The notes under the pieces are model-generated. The model searched no databases. It had not been told where the DNA came from and saw only the letters and a list, made by a program, of their open reading frames with translations. This document shows positions 56,301 to 63,937 of a stretch of DNA of 64,000 nucleotides, piece after piece. Source of the DNA: Saprospiraceae bacterium (GTDB taxonomy: Bacteria > Bacteroidota > Bacteroidia > Chitinophagales > Saprospiraceae). Numbering within the stretch: the first letter of the stretch is position 1; every line of letters starts with the position of its first letter. Location: NCBI GenBank assembly GCA_022448945.1, contig JAKVCV010000022.1, forward strand, positions 1-64,000, read 5' to 3'. Position numbers and translations under genes: made by a program.

Positions 56301-57348
56301 TACAAACTACTAAGCATGTTCCAGCATTTGAAAGTGTATTTGCAATTACATTGCTTAATGTGTGACTTTTTCCAGTACCAGGAGGACCTTGAATAATCAG
56401 ATTTTTCCCTTTGTCAAGGCTGTGTAGAATATGTTGTTGGTATGGGTCAGTTTTTTGTAAAGTAAAACTGTGTTTCATAAACGAAGATTTGTTAGGATCT
56501 TCAGGATTGCACTCTTTTTCTACAAGGGTTTTTAATTGCTCTATATTATTTATCGAATGATCAATGTCTTTCACTATATCAGCTTTCTGTGATCGGAATA
56601 AACCAAAAATGCCTGACCAAAGTATCTGAGGACTGTTCAAAGGCAAATCATTTATTTCTTTTTCAGTTTTTAATAATGAAATGTCGCCATCTAATACTTT
56701 TCTATATGAAGCTTGAGTTCTATCAGAAATATTCGGATTCAATTGCTTCATATGAATAAAAACCATCTCTGCAAGTTCTTTTTTGTCTAGTATTGAATCT
56801 TCGAGTATTTGATCATATAAAGACTCTAGTTTAATACCTGCTTGGTTATATAAAAAGGAAGTTAATCCGGGATTTGTTGTTACAGAAAAATTATTATTAC
56901 GCTTTATGATCCATTGAAACTCTTCTTTAAAATTTCTTTCAATATCTAAAGACCATATTAATAGGGGGGCTTTTATAATTTTTGTTTTGTCCTGAGGGGC
57001 TTTAAATAATAAAATAGGGTACCCAAAGCCAAATGTCTGCCTACCTTGTTCTTCAAAATGATCATCGTTCTCTATAGTTATACTACATAGTCGATTTATT
57101 ACTTGCCTTTTTTGATTTTCTTGAATTTTAATTTTTGAATTAGGTTCAAGAACAAAAGTAAATTCATCTTTCGTTAATAAAGAATCTAAAAAAGTTTTTG
57201 ACAACCCCTCTTTAAGTAGGTTTAAGTCTCCTAGGTCAATACGGTTTAAATACTTTTGAGGTAAAGCATTTAAGTATATAGATTGAAGGTTTCTGGAAGA
57301 AAGTTTTTGTTTGAGGTTTTTGAGGAGCCGAATGTCAAGTTTTTGCAT
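53335..57348 (-). CDS. SF1 (Upf1-like) helicase with C-terminal nuclease-like domain
   Basis: A 1337-residue protein. Walker A is IIQGPPGTGKSHTLSNV (about 318-334). A long helical insertion follows. Motif II is VVIFDEASQLTLEDTY (about 900), motif III SGDQLQLPP (about 925), motif IV ELHYRSKHPYLIDFSN, motif V NIQGEEWDIVLISTTFG and motif VI VIVTRARHKVCVF. The last 90 residues resemble the MTES_1575-type restriction-endonuclease fold (GINLPIAI, then IGLYFDVYHE, then KAGITLYRIWSKEWWND). The motor looks intact. Catalytic nuclease residues look lost: I-D-L in the family reads I-N-L, and E in G-x-E-C-D reads Y. Such helicases are often anti-phage defence or DNA repair proteins. It is a lone gene, with no partner next to it. 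Confidence 0.85.
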   Translation of the reverse strand: MQKLDIRLLKNLKQKLSSRNLQSIYLNALPQKYLNRIDLGDLNLLKEGLSKTFLDSLLTKDEFTFVLEPNSKIKIQENQKRQVINRLCSITIENDDHFEEQGRQTFGFGYPILLFKAPQDKTKIIKAPLLIWSLDIERNFKEEFQWIIKRNNNFSVTTNPGLTSFLYNQAGIKLESLYDQILEDSILDKKELAEMVFIHMKQLNPNISDRTQASYRKVLDGDISLLKTEKEINDLPLNSPQILWSGIFGLFRSQKADIVKDIDHSINNIEQLKTLVEKECNPEDPNKSSFMKHSFTLQKTDPYQQHILHSLDKGKNLIIQGPPGTGKSHTLSNVIANTLSNAGTCLVVCNKKSALEVIYKNLQSIGFEELAIIIEDEYRDRYKVVHSVLERSKYKHPYYRVPATFIRLLKSCASHVQHLQGYHNKLLQPLSGELKWIDIVGKYILYPKNYDNSILEANLKGYQFKFTTIEFDEIISVLSEGEVLFKKLGTLKHPMNALHDRFFLESNATKVESEIMTALENISQVVQSAQRDILTYLFEYEQLLDQHFSDVYLEKIKLTDKIIDLIENGLAQNKYYFNNNFGLYRNLMTRISNKYKKLDSQKIEVLETYFKLQKLQRQYNYFDFQFIDTSNTKKLKFSNLLNHIKNYKIKVYEWYDERNKIIQKLVKELGPNKIFKYVSFDKKVTEVSKNLDKFEQNFTNSKVFKIEFKFVTKNIRKRLTQVEDLDKNLILLKTEFGNFSDYHALKFFSLSLNEQQQFAFHGLVKSKLKDWKTSFSSWYLNALLAHHEDEFIPDDKSYNISRLNFKKENDDFQKMLGTHTLEYWRGKQSKAVYAFQKDKAPVNLNSLYNTRSENSARRTPLQKIINTSTDVFTSFYPVVLVSPEICSSILPLQPNLFDVVIFDEASQLTLEDTYCALMRGKYKIISGDQLQLPPLRKMDVHCKAKTDSTLLLDNQYSDANDLEVEHINYLSNSESLLEYSLAESTYHESFLELHYRSKHPYLIDFSNAAFYNNRLKTFPAEKNYIPIEFNEVGGNFIEFCNIKEATEIINYLLNLPEEENTCPSVAIVTFNIYQRNLISEKIQKKSIKDPLTSKKINLLKKNGLTIKNINNIQGEEWDIVLISTTFGLDENGKESENYISLKNPYSYKLLNVIVTRARHKVCVFNSIPSQQYENYKKELSKNDNIGIGLLYAYLCYAKAVNNQNDKNRKDILNELNKFCNKKSAKQIYKSQKKYFKENVIHFLNNVFPNLIIKTEYEYYGINLPIAILNDTNKVIIGLYFDVYHEIHSEEAYLWDIYHEERLKKAGITLYRIWSKEWWNDLNQGQQKLELQIREIID

Positions 57349-57747
57349 TAATTTATTGTTTGTCCATGTCAGTAGAGCTTTAAAATAACTGTTTTTGTCC
57401 GTTTTTTATAATCTCTGTCAAATTATAGTTTATTAAGTATTTATATAAACAAAACGCTTAACCTATTTACTAGCTTTTTTTATCGTTAATAATTTTTAAT
57501 GTTATGTTTTGTTGATTTTTCCGCAATTTTTTTTTGTTAAAACATTGTTTATCAGCCGATTACTGTTTATTGTATTTTATAATTTAGTAAAATAGATAAA
57601 AATACTTGTGTTTTGAAAATATTGACTATGGTCAATGTAAGCGCGTCTGTTCTGTTCTATTTTTGTTATATGATGTCAAAAACATACCTATGGTCTTTTG
57701 ATATTTTTTATTCATTTTACCAAACAAAATTAAATCGGAACCAAACC
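57349..57747. other. Divergent promoter region between helicase and LRR genes
   Basis: About 400 bp of AT-rich sequence. It holds the dyad and -7 box at 57622-57665 described separately, and about 80 bp of leader before the ATG at 57748. The helicase promoter should lie near 57349, but I see no clear box for it. Confidence 0.55.
57622..57665 (+). promoter_or_regulatory. Promoter 1: TTGAC-N4-GTCAA dyad plus TAnnTTTG box
   Basis: The dyad TTGAC-TATG-GTCAA spans 57622-57635 and is followed by TG. The -7 box TATTTTTG is at 57658-57665. The distance from dyad start to box start is 36 nt, exactly as in the two other copies in this window. The dyad resembles the TTGAT-N4-ATCAA box of Fnr-type regulators. 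If the transcript starts about 5 nt after the -7 box, its centre lies near -41, the class II activator position. It places the true gene start after 57665. Confidence 0.75.
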
Positions 57748-58785
57748 ATGTACAATTTAAATCATATTACTATTAAATTATTACCATTGATTGCTAGTTT
57801 GCTTTTAGCTGTAAATGTCCGTGCCCAGGATATTCTATTTGCGGACCCACATTTAAAAGCAGTATTAGTGGCTAATAATCAAGTTAATACCAACGGAGAT
57901 GGAGAAATTCAAAAAGCTGAAGCTTTGGCTTTTACAGGACTGTTAGATGTATCGTCATCATCAATTTATAATATGGCAGGAATAGAATATTTCCAAGGAA
58001 TTACTTCTTTGGATTGTAGGAATAATTCAATTACATCTTTAAACTTAAGTTCAAATAGTAATATTGTTCGACTAAATTGTAGCAATAATAAGTTGCATTT
58101 ATTAAATGTAGATAAATGTACAGATTTATTGACTTTAGATTGTAATAATAATAATTTAACAGATATTGACTTGTCATTTAATTTGATGTTGAATCTTTTA
58201 TATTGTCAGGATAATAAGTTGTCTGATTTAGACTTGTCAGTTAATACAGATCTTCAACAATTGGATTGTAGTAGTAATCAAATTTCTACCCTTAATGTTA
58301 GCAATAATAGTTACCTGAGTACTTTTAATTGTTCTAATAATCAACTTACAGAATTGAATATTGCTAATAACAATAATAATAATATCCAAAGTTCTTCTTT
58401 TGATGCCAAAAACAATAATTTAAATTGTATTCAAGTAGATGATGCTCATTATTCTATGCAAAATTGGTCTACTAAAATTGATTCTTTTGCATACTTCAGT
58501 ATTAGTTGTATTGTTTTAGGGGAACAAACTTCTAATACAGAATATTTAGGTACTTTAAAAGTTTATCCTAATCCAGTTGGTGAAGTTTTCACTGTGGAAC
58601 TAGAAAAAACATATTTCAATGTTACGTTGGAAATTTATAACGTGTTTGGAAGGAGGGTAATCGTTAAGAACTTTAAGGAATTTAAATATGGAAACATAAA
58701 TTTAGACTTAAATTCTGGTGTGTATATTCTTACAATTAAATCCGAAGAAGGAATGGCAAAGTCTACTAGTATAATAAAATCTTAA
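57748..58785 (+). CDS. Secreted LRR protein with EF-hand-like motif and T9SS domain
   Basis: A 345-residue protein from the ATG at 57748. A longer frame from a TTG at 57613 would begin upstream of the promoter's dyad and -7 box, so it is rejected. The length matches its paralogue at 60114 (346 residues). A signal peptide ends in VRAQD. An EF-hand or dockerin-like loop (NTNGDGEIQKAEA, about 44-56) is followed by about seven leucine-rich repeats of the LDCSxNxLxxL type. A T9SS sorting domain follows (VYPNPVGEVF to TSIIKS). It is predicted to be exported and to bind ligand or calcium on the surface. Its operator is shared with the next two plus-strand genes. Confidence 0.88.
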   Translation: MYNLNHITIKLLPLIASLLLAVNVRAQDILFADPHLKAVLVANNQVNTNGDGEIQKAEALAFTGLLDVSSSSIYNMAGIEYFQGITSLDCRNNSITSLNLSSNSNIVRLNCSNNKLHLLNVDKCTDLLTLDCNNNNLTDIDLSFNLMLNLLYCQDNKLSDLDLSVNTDLQQLDCSSNQISTLNVSNNSYLSTFNCSNNQLTELNIANNNNNNIQSSSFDAKNNNLNCIQVDDAHYSMQNWSTKIDSFAYFSISCIVLGEQTSNTEYLGTLKVYPNPVGEVFTVELEKTYFNVTLEIYNVFGRRVIVKNFKEFKYGNINLDLNSGVYILTIKSEEGMAKSTSIIKS

Positions 58786-58926
58786 AACAATAATTCAAAG
58801 GACTTTTTTAAAGAGAGTGGCTATATAGATTTACGGGTTTTCAGGTAAGATTATTTAATTCGGTTAAAATTCCGCTAATATTGATTAATAAATTAAAATT
58901 TTAATTTTTATCAATAATTTAACTTC

Positions 58927-58970
58927 TTGACATTGGTCAATGTAGCCACATCTACATTCATTTATCTTTG
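58927..58970 (+). promoter_or_regulatory. Promoter 2: TTGAC-N4-GTCAA dyad plus TAnnTTTG box
   Basis: The dyad TTGAC-ATTG-GTCAA lies at 58927-58940, followed by TGTAG, and the -7 box TATCTTTG at 58963-58970. The 36-nt distance between dyad start and box start equals that of the other two copies. The ATG of the 187-residue gene lies 106 bp beyond the box. Confidence 0.75.
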
Positions 58971-59075
58971 TAATTATAAACGTATACGCGTTTTTTGCAC
59001 ATTAGATTTTATTTGTAAAATAACCTTAACTTTTAATTTACATAAAAAACTTACTATTTAATAAAACTCGAAATT

Positions 59076-59639
59076 ATGAAAACTAAGGAAAATAACATGT
59101 ACACATTGTTGCTTTTAATTTTCAGCTTAGTTGTAAACACCGCAATGTTAATTTTAATTATTAGCTTACTGCTGAACTCATCTTTAAAGGCTCAAGACCT
59201 TACTTTAACGAATGATTATTTCGATTCAGAGGATATAGGAAAAACACCGCTTTTTGCACAACCAGATCAAGCAAGTTTTACTGAACAAGAAAATCTTACT
59301 TCGAAAGAAAATAATTTCGATCACAAAAAACAATTTAATTTGGTTGTAGTTTATGAATCAGTTGCTACCTGGGCTCAAGTTTTCAATTCTGGTCTATATT
59401 CTCAGACGGGGAGTGAAACTATGAACGGAATAATGGCATCATATGATATGACGATAATTGAACAAATAGAAATTGATGACATTAATGAATGTATAGTGTT
59501 GGAAATTAATAATTTGTATGAAAAACCTATTGATGTCGCTCGTCAATTATCTATGATAGAACATGTTGTAATGGTATATATAAAAGAAATTCCTCAAGGT
59601 GAAATTTTGGGGTCTGATCATAAATTAAGTCAATATTAG
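59076..59639 (+). CDS. Small secreted protein of unknown function
   Basis: A 187-residue protein I do not recognise. The first 40 residues hold a long hydrophobic stretch (YTLLLLIFSLVVNTAMLILI) ending near SSLKAQD, so it is exported or membrane-anchored; translation could also start at Met8. The next 45 residues are acidic and polar (DYFDSEDIGKTPLF, QENLTSKENN). A compact beta/alpha region follows (FNLVVVYESVATWAQVFNSG, then VARQLSMIEHVVMVYIKEIP). There is no T9SS tail or Cys pair. It has its own promoter with the shared dyad and is flanked by the two LRR paralogues, so a joint role is likely. Confidence 0.75.
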   Translation: MKTKENNMYTLLLLIFSLVVNTAMLILIISLLLNSSLKAQDLTLTNDYFDSEDIGKTPLFAQPDQASFTEQENLTSKENNFDHKKQFNLVVVYESVATWAQVFNSGLYSQTGSETMNGIMASYDMTIIEQIEIDDINECIVLEINNLYEKPIDVARQLSMIEHVVMVYIKEIPQGEILGSDHKLSQY

Positions 59640-59750
59640 AATTTAAAAAGCATTTATAAATTTATAGCCTTTGAATCATAAGTTCAATAGCAATTAAATT
59701 ATTTGAAGAATAATAAGATTAAATGTTTTGTCTTTTTACCTATGAAGTAT

Positions 59751-59795
59751 AAAAAAGGCTCCAAGTGATTTTTTAATTACTTGGCCTTTTTTTTT
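59751..59795 (+). terminator. Probable terminator after the small secreted gene
   Basis: An A-tract, then ggctCCAAGTgatt, pairs with aattACTTGGcc followed by nine or more T residues. There is a two-base bulge in the GC part of the stem. The A-tract on the left and T-tract on the right could act on both strands. It lies 115 bp after the stop at 59639. Confidence 0.7.
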
Positions 59796-59984
59796 ATGTC
59801 AATCTTAAATTGTAAAGCTTCAATATATATCAATATCTATTTGTAATGAGCCAATATAAGCTTTATTGAAATAATTTTCCAAGGGTTTCAAACAACAGAA
59901 AAGTCCTATAAAATGCTAATTATCAGTATTATATGCTTCTTTTTTGAGGATAATTTAAATTTAAATAAAAAAAATATGCTGTTC

Positions 59985-60028
59985 TTGACAAACGTCAATG
60001 ATAATTTTTTTGATCTGGTCTATATTTG
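59985..60028 (+). promoter_or_regulatory. Promoter 3: TTGAC-N4-GTCAA dyad plus TAnnTTTG box
   Basis: The dyad TTGAC-AAAC-GTCAA lies at 59985-59998, followed by TGATA, and the -7 box TATATTTG at 60021-60028. The 36-nt spacing repeats that of the other two. The ATG at 60114 lies 86 bp beyond the box. Confidence 0.75.
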
Positions 60029-60113
60029 TTGTGTGACTTATAATAAATAGGTTATATGTTAAAATTAAATACACAAAAATTTTTTTATTCATAAATAAAG
60101 ACTTTAAAACATC

Positions 60114-61154
60114 ATGAAAAATTTAATTAGAATTAATCCCGCATTATTACTTTTTTTAGCTTGTATGTTTACAGGTTTAAAAACACACGCACAGAGCAAC
60201 ATTACTTTTGTAGACCCACACTTTAAGGCTGTACTTGTCGCTAATCCTCTTATAGATGTTAATGGCGATGGTGAAATTCAGAAATCAGAAGCTCAGGCTT
60301 TTGTTGGACCATTAAATGTAGCTTCATCTTCTATTGTTGATATGACAGGAATAGAACACTTTTCTAACCTAATAGTATTAGATTGTAGTCGAAATGCTAT
60401 TACTGAATTGGATCTTAATGCCAATGAAGCACTTGTTCGTTTATCATGCAATGATAATCGTATTACTGATCTTGAAATCACAGATTGTACAGAATTAAGA
60501 ATGTTAGATTGTAGTAAAAATCGAATAACTAACTTACAAGTAGGAACAAATAATCTTTTAGAATTTCTTACATGTACTCACAATGACTTAGCATCATTAG
60601 ATTTAATAAATAATATAGAGCTTAGAATACTTGATTGCAGCAGTAATCTGATCAATTCTTTGGATCTTAGTTATAATATTCAAATGACTGCTTTGGATTG
60701 TTCAAAAAACAATTTATCACAATTGAATGTAGCGAATAGTAATAATGTAAATATTGCTGCTAATTCATTTGATGCAAAAAATAATAACCTACAATGTATA
60801 GAAGTTGATGATCCGACACATGCGTCACAGAACTGGAATAGTCAAATTGATGCATGGTCATATTTTAGTAGTAGTTGTATGGCCTTAGGTGGTCAAAATA
60901 TTAATGCTGAATTTGTTAATGAATTCACAGTTTATCCTAACCCTGTTGATAAAGTTCTTACGCTGGATCTAGCAGAAGCTTATGAAAGTGTAACTGTAGA
61001 AATTTTTAATACACTTGGGGCATTGGTGTTTACACAACATTTTAAAGACATGACAAAGGAAAACATCAATTTAAGCCTGAATGCTGGTATTTACACAGTC
61101 CGTGTAAACACCTCAAAAGGTCATTCCAGTATAACTAGGCTGGTCAAGAAATAA
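60114..61154 (+). CDS. Secreted LRR protein with EF-hand-like motif and T9SS domain (paralogue)
   Basis: A 346-residue paralogue of the gene at 57748. Layout: signal peptide ending in THAQS, an FVDPHFKAVLVANP segment, an EF-hand or dockerin-like loop (DVNGDGEIQKSEA), about seven LRRs of the LDCSxNxIxxLDL type, a conserved C-rich cap (DAKNNNLQCIEVDDPTHASQ, then SSSC) and a T9SS sorting domain (VYPNPVDKVLTLDLAEAYES to ITRLVKK). The two genes differ through the repeats but share the cap closely. A clean terminator ends the transcript at 61190-61242. Confidence 0.9.
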   Translation: MKNLIRINPALLLFLACMFTGLKTHAQSNITFVDPHFKAVLVANPLIDVNGDGEIQKSEAQAFVGPLNVASSSIVDMTGIEHFSNLIVLDCSRNAITELDLNANEALVRLSCNDNRITDLEITDCTELRMLDCSKNRITNLQVGTNNLLEFLTCTHNDLASLDLINNIELRILDCSSNLINSLDLSYNIQMTALDCSKNNLSQLNVANSNNVNIAANSFDAKNNNLQCIEVDDPTHASQNWNSQIDAWSYFSSSCMALGGQNINAEFVNEFTVYPNPVDKVLTLDLAEAYESVTVEIFNTLGALVFTQHFKDMTKENINLSLNAGIYTVRVNTSKGHSSITRLVKK

Positions 61155-61189
61155 TTTTTTCTTGATATAGAACCCATGAAAATTGATGT

Positions 61190-61242
61190 GCACCCTAAGC
61201 TATTGTAGATTTATCTGCATAAAACTTGGGGTGCTTTTTTTT
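61190..61242 (+). terminator. Rho-independent terminator after the second LRR gene
   Basis: GCACCCTAAG (61190-61199) pairs with CTTGGGGTGC (61225-61234), one G-U pair included, with a loop of about 25 bases. Eight T residues follow (61235-61242). It lies 36 bp after the LRR stop and 24 bp before the end of the convergent minus-strand gene. Confidence 0.8.
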
Positions 61243-61265
61243 ATTCCCGTTTAAGGAAAATATTT

Positions 61266-63539
61266 CTAACGAAATAGTGTTATATCTCCATTAACAATTA
61301 CAGTACGACCATCAATCAATAAAAGTTCTGCAGAGTAAACATATACTCCAGGATTTAACTGTTTTCCTCTGAAACTTCCATCCCAGCCATAATTAGCTGT
61401 ATTAGGCGGAAAGTTATTTTGGTTAAATACCATTTCACCCCACCGGTCAAATATTCTGAATGATTTTACTTTTTCTACATCTCCAGGGCTAAAAATCATT
61501 AAAATATCATTCACACCATTATTGTTTGGGCTGAAAGCATTTGGAATAAAAACTCGTGTTTCCTCTATTACTTCAATTGAAAAACTAGTTGTGTCATAAC
61601 AACCTTGGATGTCCATGCCAATGATAGTATAGGTTGTAGATTCTGTTATATTAATTATTGGATTAGCGCAATTGCTGCAGCTTAACCCTGTTGTTGGTGT
61701 CCATTGGTATCCAACTTGAGAGTTTGTATTTTGTTGTATATTGACGCCTAATTGTTCGCCTATTCGCATTATAGTGTCATTAGGAGCTTGAATTGCTAGT
61801 AAAAAAGTAGGTTCTGTTAGGGTAAAGGGGATTTGATTGTTACAGCCATAATTGTCTAGTGTATAAAGCATGTGATTCCCTGCAGATAGATTATCAAATT
61901 GAATGTTGGAGTTATATGTAATTCCATCTAATGAATATTGGTAGGGTTCATATCCCCCAATAGTACTATCTATAGTTAATGAACCATTATTTTGGCCATT
62001 ACATTGTACATTTTCAGTATTGAAATAATTTGTTAATGTTATATTCTCTATAAATATTTGATCAGATAAAACAATTTCACAGCCATAAGAATCGGTTATT
62101 GTTACTGTATGAATTCCTGCCGATAAGCCAGTTGCAAGACTATTAGTTTGTCCGTTGTCCCATAAATATGATAATGGTTGAGAACCACCATTTGCATTTA
62201 ACTCTATTGTCCCTGTATTTTGGTCACAAATGATATTTGTTGTAGTTGGATTAGTCGATAATGGTGTACTGATAAGCGTAAAAGTAGTGGGATCGCCTAT
62301 TGCGAGACTATTAGGATTGTCTGATAATATTGTATCTTTTAGAGGTAGTGGAAGATTACTTAAAACAGCTTGATTAGTATAATCGGTTCCTGTATAATTA
62401 CAAGGAATACGCGCATCTATACTGAAAGAGGATTTTCCCTGTGGTAAATTGTCAATTGAAAAATTTGCGTTGGTGTTTCCAATTGTATTTGTATTTCCAG
62501 ATAATTGAATGTTAACGAGGTTGTAGGGGTTTGAAGTCCATTGAAATCCACCTGTAAGCATATCATCAAAGGACAAGGAATTGGTAATAGCAGAAAATGA
62601 TTGATTAAAAAATTCAAAATGGTAAGAAATAGTATCGCCAGGCATAAATGAACCTGTAACAGATTTTGTCATCTCAACGCCAAAGGAGCAGGAACAACCA
62701 TCATTACTAGATTTACTAGGTCCCGTTCCAATCTGTAATCCAATGCCAGTACTGGGGTTGATTTTAATCATTTTCGTTCCCTGATATCCAAGAATATCTC
62801 CCTGTGCATTAAAATACATTGCTCCAGTCCAGCCCCAGCTGTTGATTGCTAGGGGGGCATTGCCAGGGATAATTGTTTGAGAGCCCGTATTTGGGTTTAT
62901 TTTAAAGAGCAGTTTTGGATTACCACTCCAGCCATAAATTTGATTATCAACAGGATTAAAAACAATATCTGCAGAACCATAGGTGCCCGTACCTCCGATA
63001 GTTGTCAAAGAAAGATTAGCGATGTCAATTTTGCGTAGTATATTATCTCCAAAGACATAATAGTTGCCAAGGTTATCAAAAGTTCCTCCGTTTATGAAAA
63101 ATGAATTAAGGCCATTGACATTACCAAGAAATTCTACATTGCCATTTGCATCAATCCTGTAAATCTTTGAATCAGTTGTTCCCATTCCATACATTAGGTT
63201 ATCTAAAGGGTTATATGCAAGCGAATTGAATGAGTTTAGATTGCCATTTTGCGATAGGTTAGTTATGAATGTAAATTGAACAGGGTTTACATCAACTTTA
63301 TATAAAATAAAATCATTGTTATCTCTAGCGCTTTGATATAAACTACCGTCACATTCAAAAGGTTGACATACTTCGTCAATTGAACCATCATTGTCGTTGT
63401 CGATACCATCTCCACAGATTTCATGTTGCCCTATTGTTACGAAGGATAAAATAAGGAATATATTGAGTAAAAATATTTTTATTATATAGTGCAAATTGGG
63501 TAGTTGTAGGGTCTGATTAATAATATTTTGATTTAACAT
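61266..63539 (-). CDS. Secreted protein with SprB-like repeats and type B T9SS domain
   Basis: A 757-residue protein. The signal peptide is followed by a CDGIDND-type motif (EICGDGIDNDNDGSIDEVCQ) and a beta-propeller-like region (ALYQSARDNN onward, with repeated YRID/KID strands such as KIYRIDANGNVEFLGNVNG). A conserved-repeat domain of the DUF11 type lies in the middle. Two SprB-like repeats follow (GTIELNANGGSQPLSYLWDN, NGSLTIDSTIGGYEPYQYSL). The last 95 residues are the gliding-motility-associated (CHU_C, type B) domain: FIPNAFSPNNNGVNDIL, then FDRWGEMVFNQ, then LNPGVYVYSAELLLIDG. It is exported by T9SS. Type B cargo often attaches through PorP/SprF-type partners. Confidence 0.9.
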   Translation of the reverse strand: MLNQNIINQTLQLPNLHYIIKIFLLNIFLILSFVTIGQHEICGDGIDNDNDGSIDEVCQPFECDGSLYQSARDNNDFILYKVDVNPVQFTFITNLSQNGNLNSFNSLAYNPLDNLMYGMGTTDSKIYRIDANGNVEFLGNVNGLNSFFINGGTFDNLGNYYVFGDNILRKIDIANLSLTTIGGTGTYGSADIVFNPVDNQIYGWSGNPKLLFKINPNTGSQTIIPGNAPLAINSWGWTGAMYFNAQGDILGYQGTKMIKINPSTGIGLQIGTGPSKSSNDGCSCSFGVEMTKSVTGSFMPGDTISYHFEFFNQSFSAITNSLSFDDMLTGGFQWTSNPYNLVNIQLSGNTNTIGNTNANFSIDNLPQGKSSFSIDARIPCNYTGTDYTNQAVLSNLPLPLKDTILSDNPNSLAIGDPTTFTLISTPLSTNPTTTNIICDQNTGTIELNANGGSQPLSYLWDNGQTNSLATGLSAGIHTVTITDSYGCEIVLSDQIFIENITLTNYFNTENVQCNGQNNGSLTIDSTIGGYEPYQYSLDGITYNSNIQFDNLSAGNHMLYTLDNYGCNNQIPFTLTEPTFLLAIQAPNDTIMRIGEQLGVNIQQNTNSQVGYQWTPTTGLSCSNCANPIINITESTTYTIIGMDIQGCYDTTSFSIEVIEETRVFIPNAFSPNNNGVNDILMIFSPGDVEKVKSFRIFDRWGEMVFNQNNFPPNTANYGWDGSFRGKQLNPGVYVYSAELLLIDGRTVIVNGDITLFR

Positions 63540-63594
63540 TTAATAATAGAGGAGATACAATTAATTGTTTTTGTTTAGATTTTAAATGGGAGCA

Positions 63595-63602
63595 CAAAGA
63601 TA
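63595..63602 (-). promoter_or_regulatory. Probable -7 box (TATCTTTG) for the type B T9SS gene
   Basis: On the minus strand the sequence reads TATCTTTG, complement of 63595-63602, matching the Bacteroidota -7 box TAnnTTTG and followed by TGCTCCC. It lies 56 bp before the ATG at 63539. I see no clear -33 TTTG. Confidence 0.55.
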
Positions 63603-63692
63603 GTAAAAATGCAGATAGTCTTAGTGATTTGGGATTGAGTTTTGAAACTGTTTTGTTTTATAAAAAAATAAAACAGTTTCAAAATAATAGTT

Positions 63693-63926
63693 CTATTCTA
63701 TAAGTAGTTTTCCTACAACCTTAAATTTCTTAAAAACTATATCGGAATGTGGAGCCTCTGCTAATTCAGAAGTAAGATCTTGGCCTGCCCAATGTTGGTA
63801 GTGTTTCCCTCCATCCCATAATCGACTATTTGTTACGTCATAAATTAATCCTTTATAGGCAATATAAGAGGTTTCTTTATCTTGGCCATTATGAAGAGCG
63901 AGTTGTGATATTGTGAATACGGTCAT
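63693..63926 (-). CDS. Small cytochrome b5-like haem/steroid-binding protein
   Basis: A 77-residue soluble protein consisting of one cytochrome b5-like domain: FTISQLALHNGQDKETSYIA, then YKGLIYDVTNSRLWDGGKH, then HWAGQDLTSELAEAPHS. This matches the predicted haem/steroid-binding family (COG4892). The two histidines near H-Y-Q-H-W and in A-P-H-S could ligate haem, as in b5. No signal peptide or membrane helix is present. It could carry electrons, but the partner is not in view. A perfect 17-bp inverted repeat lies just upstream of its start. Confidence 0.85.
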   Translation of the reverse strand: MTVFTISQLALHNGQDKETSYIAYKGLIYDVTNSRLWDGGKHYQHWAGQDLTSELAEAPHSDIVFKKFKVVGKLLIE

Positions 63927-63937
63927 TTAAAATAGTA

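Larger units (their letters stand above)
59640..60113. other. Intergenic region with terminator and promoter 3
   Basis: About 470 bp. It holds the probable terminator at 59751-59795 for the small secreted gene and the dyad promoter at 59985-60028 for the next LRR gene. The rest is AT-rich with no open frame that looks coding. Confidence 0.6.

Noticed and set aside
53335-57348. Multi-gene anti-phage defence island
   Set aside because: The helicase stands alone; the neighbours are a TPR protein and secreted LRR genes, and no methylase, restriction subunit or toxin is adjacent.
57613-57747. Extended start of the first LRR gene from TTG at 57613
   Set aside because: It would put the start upstream of the shared dyad and -7 box, and the ATG at 57748 gives a signal peptide and the same length as the paralogue.
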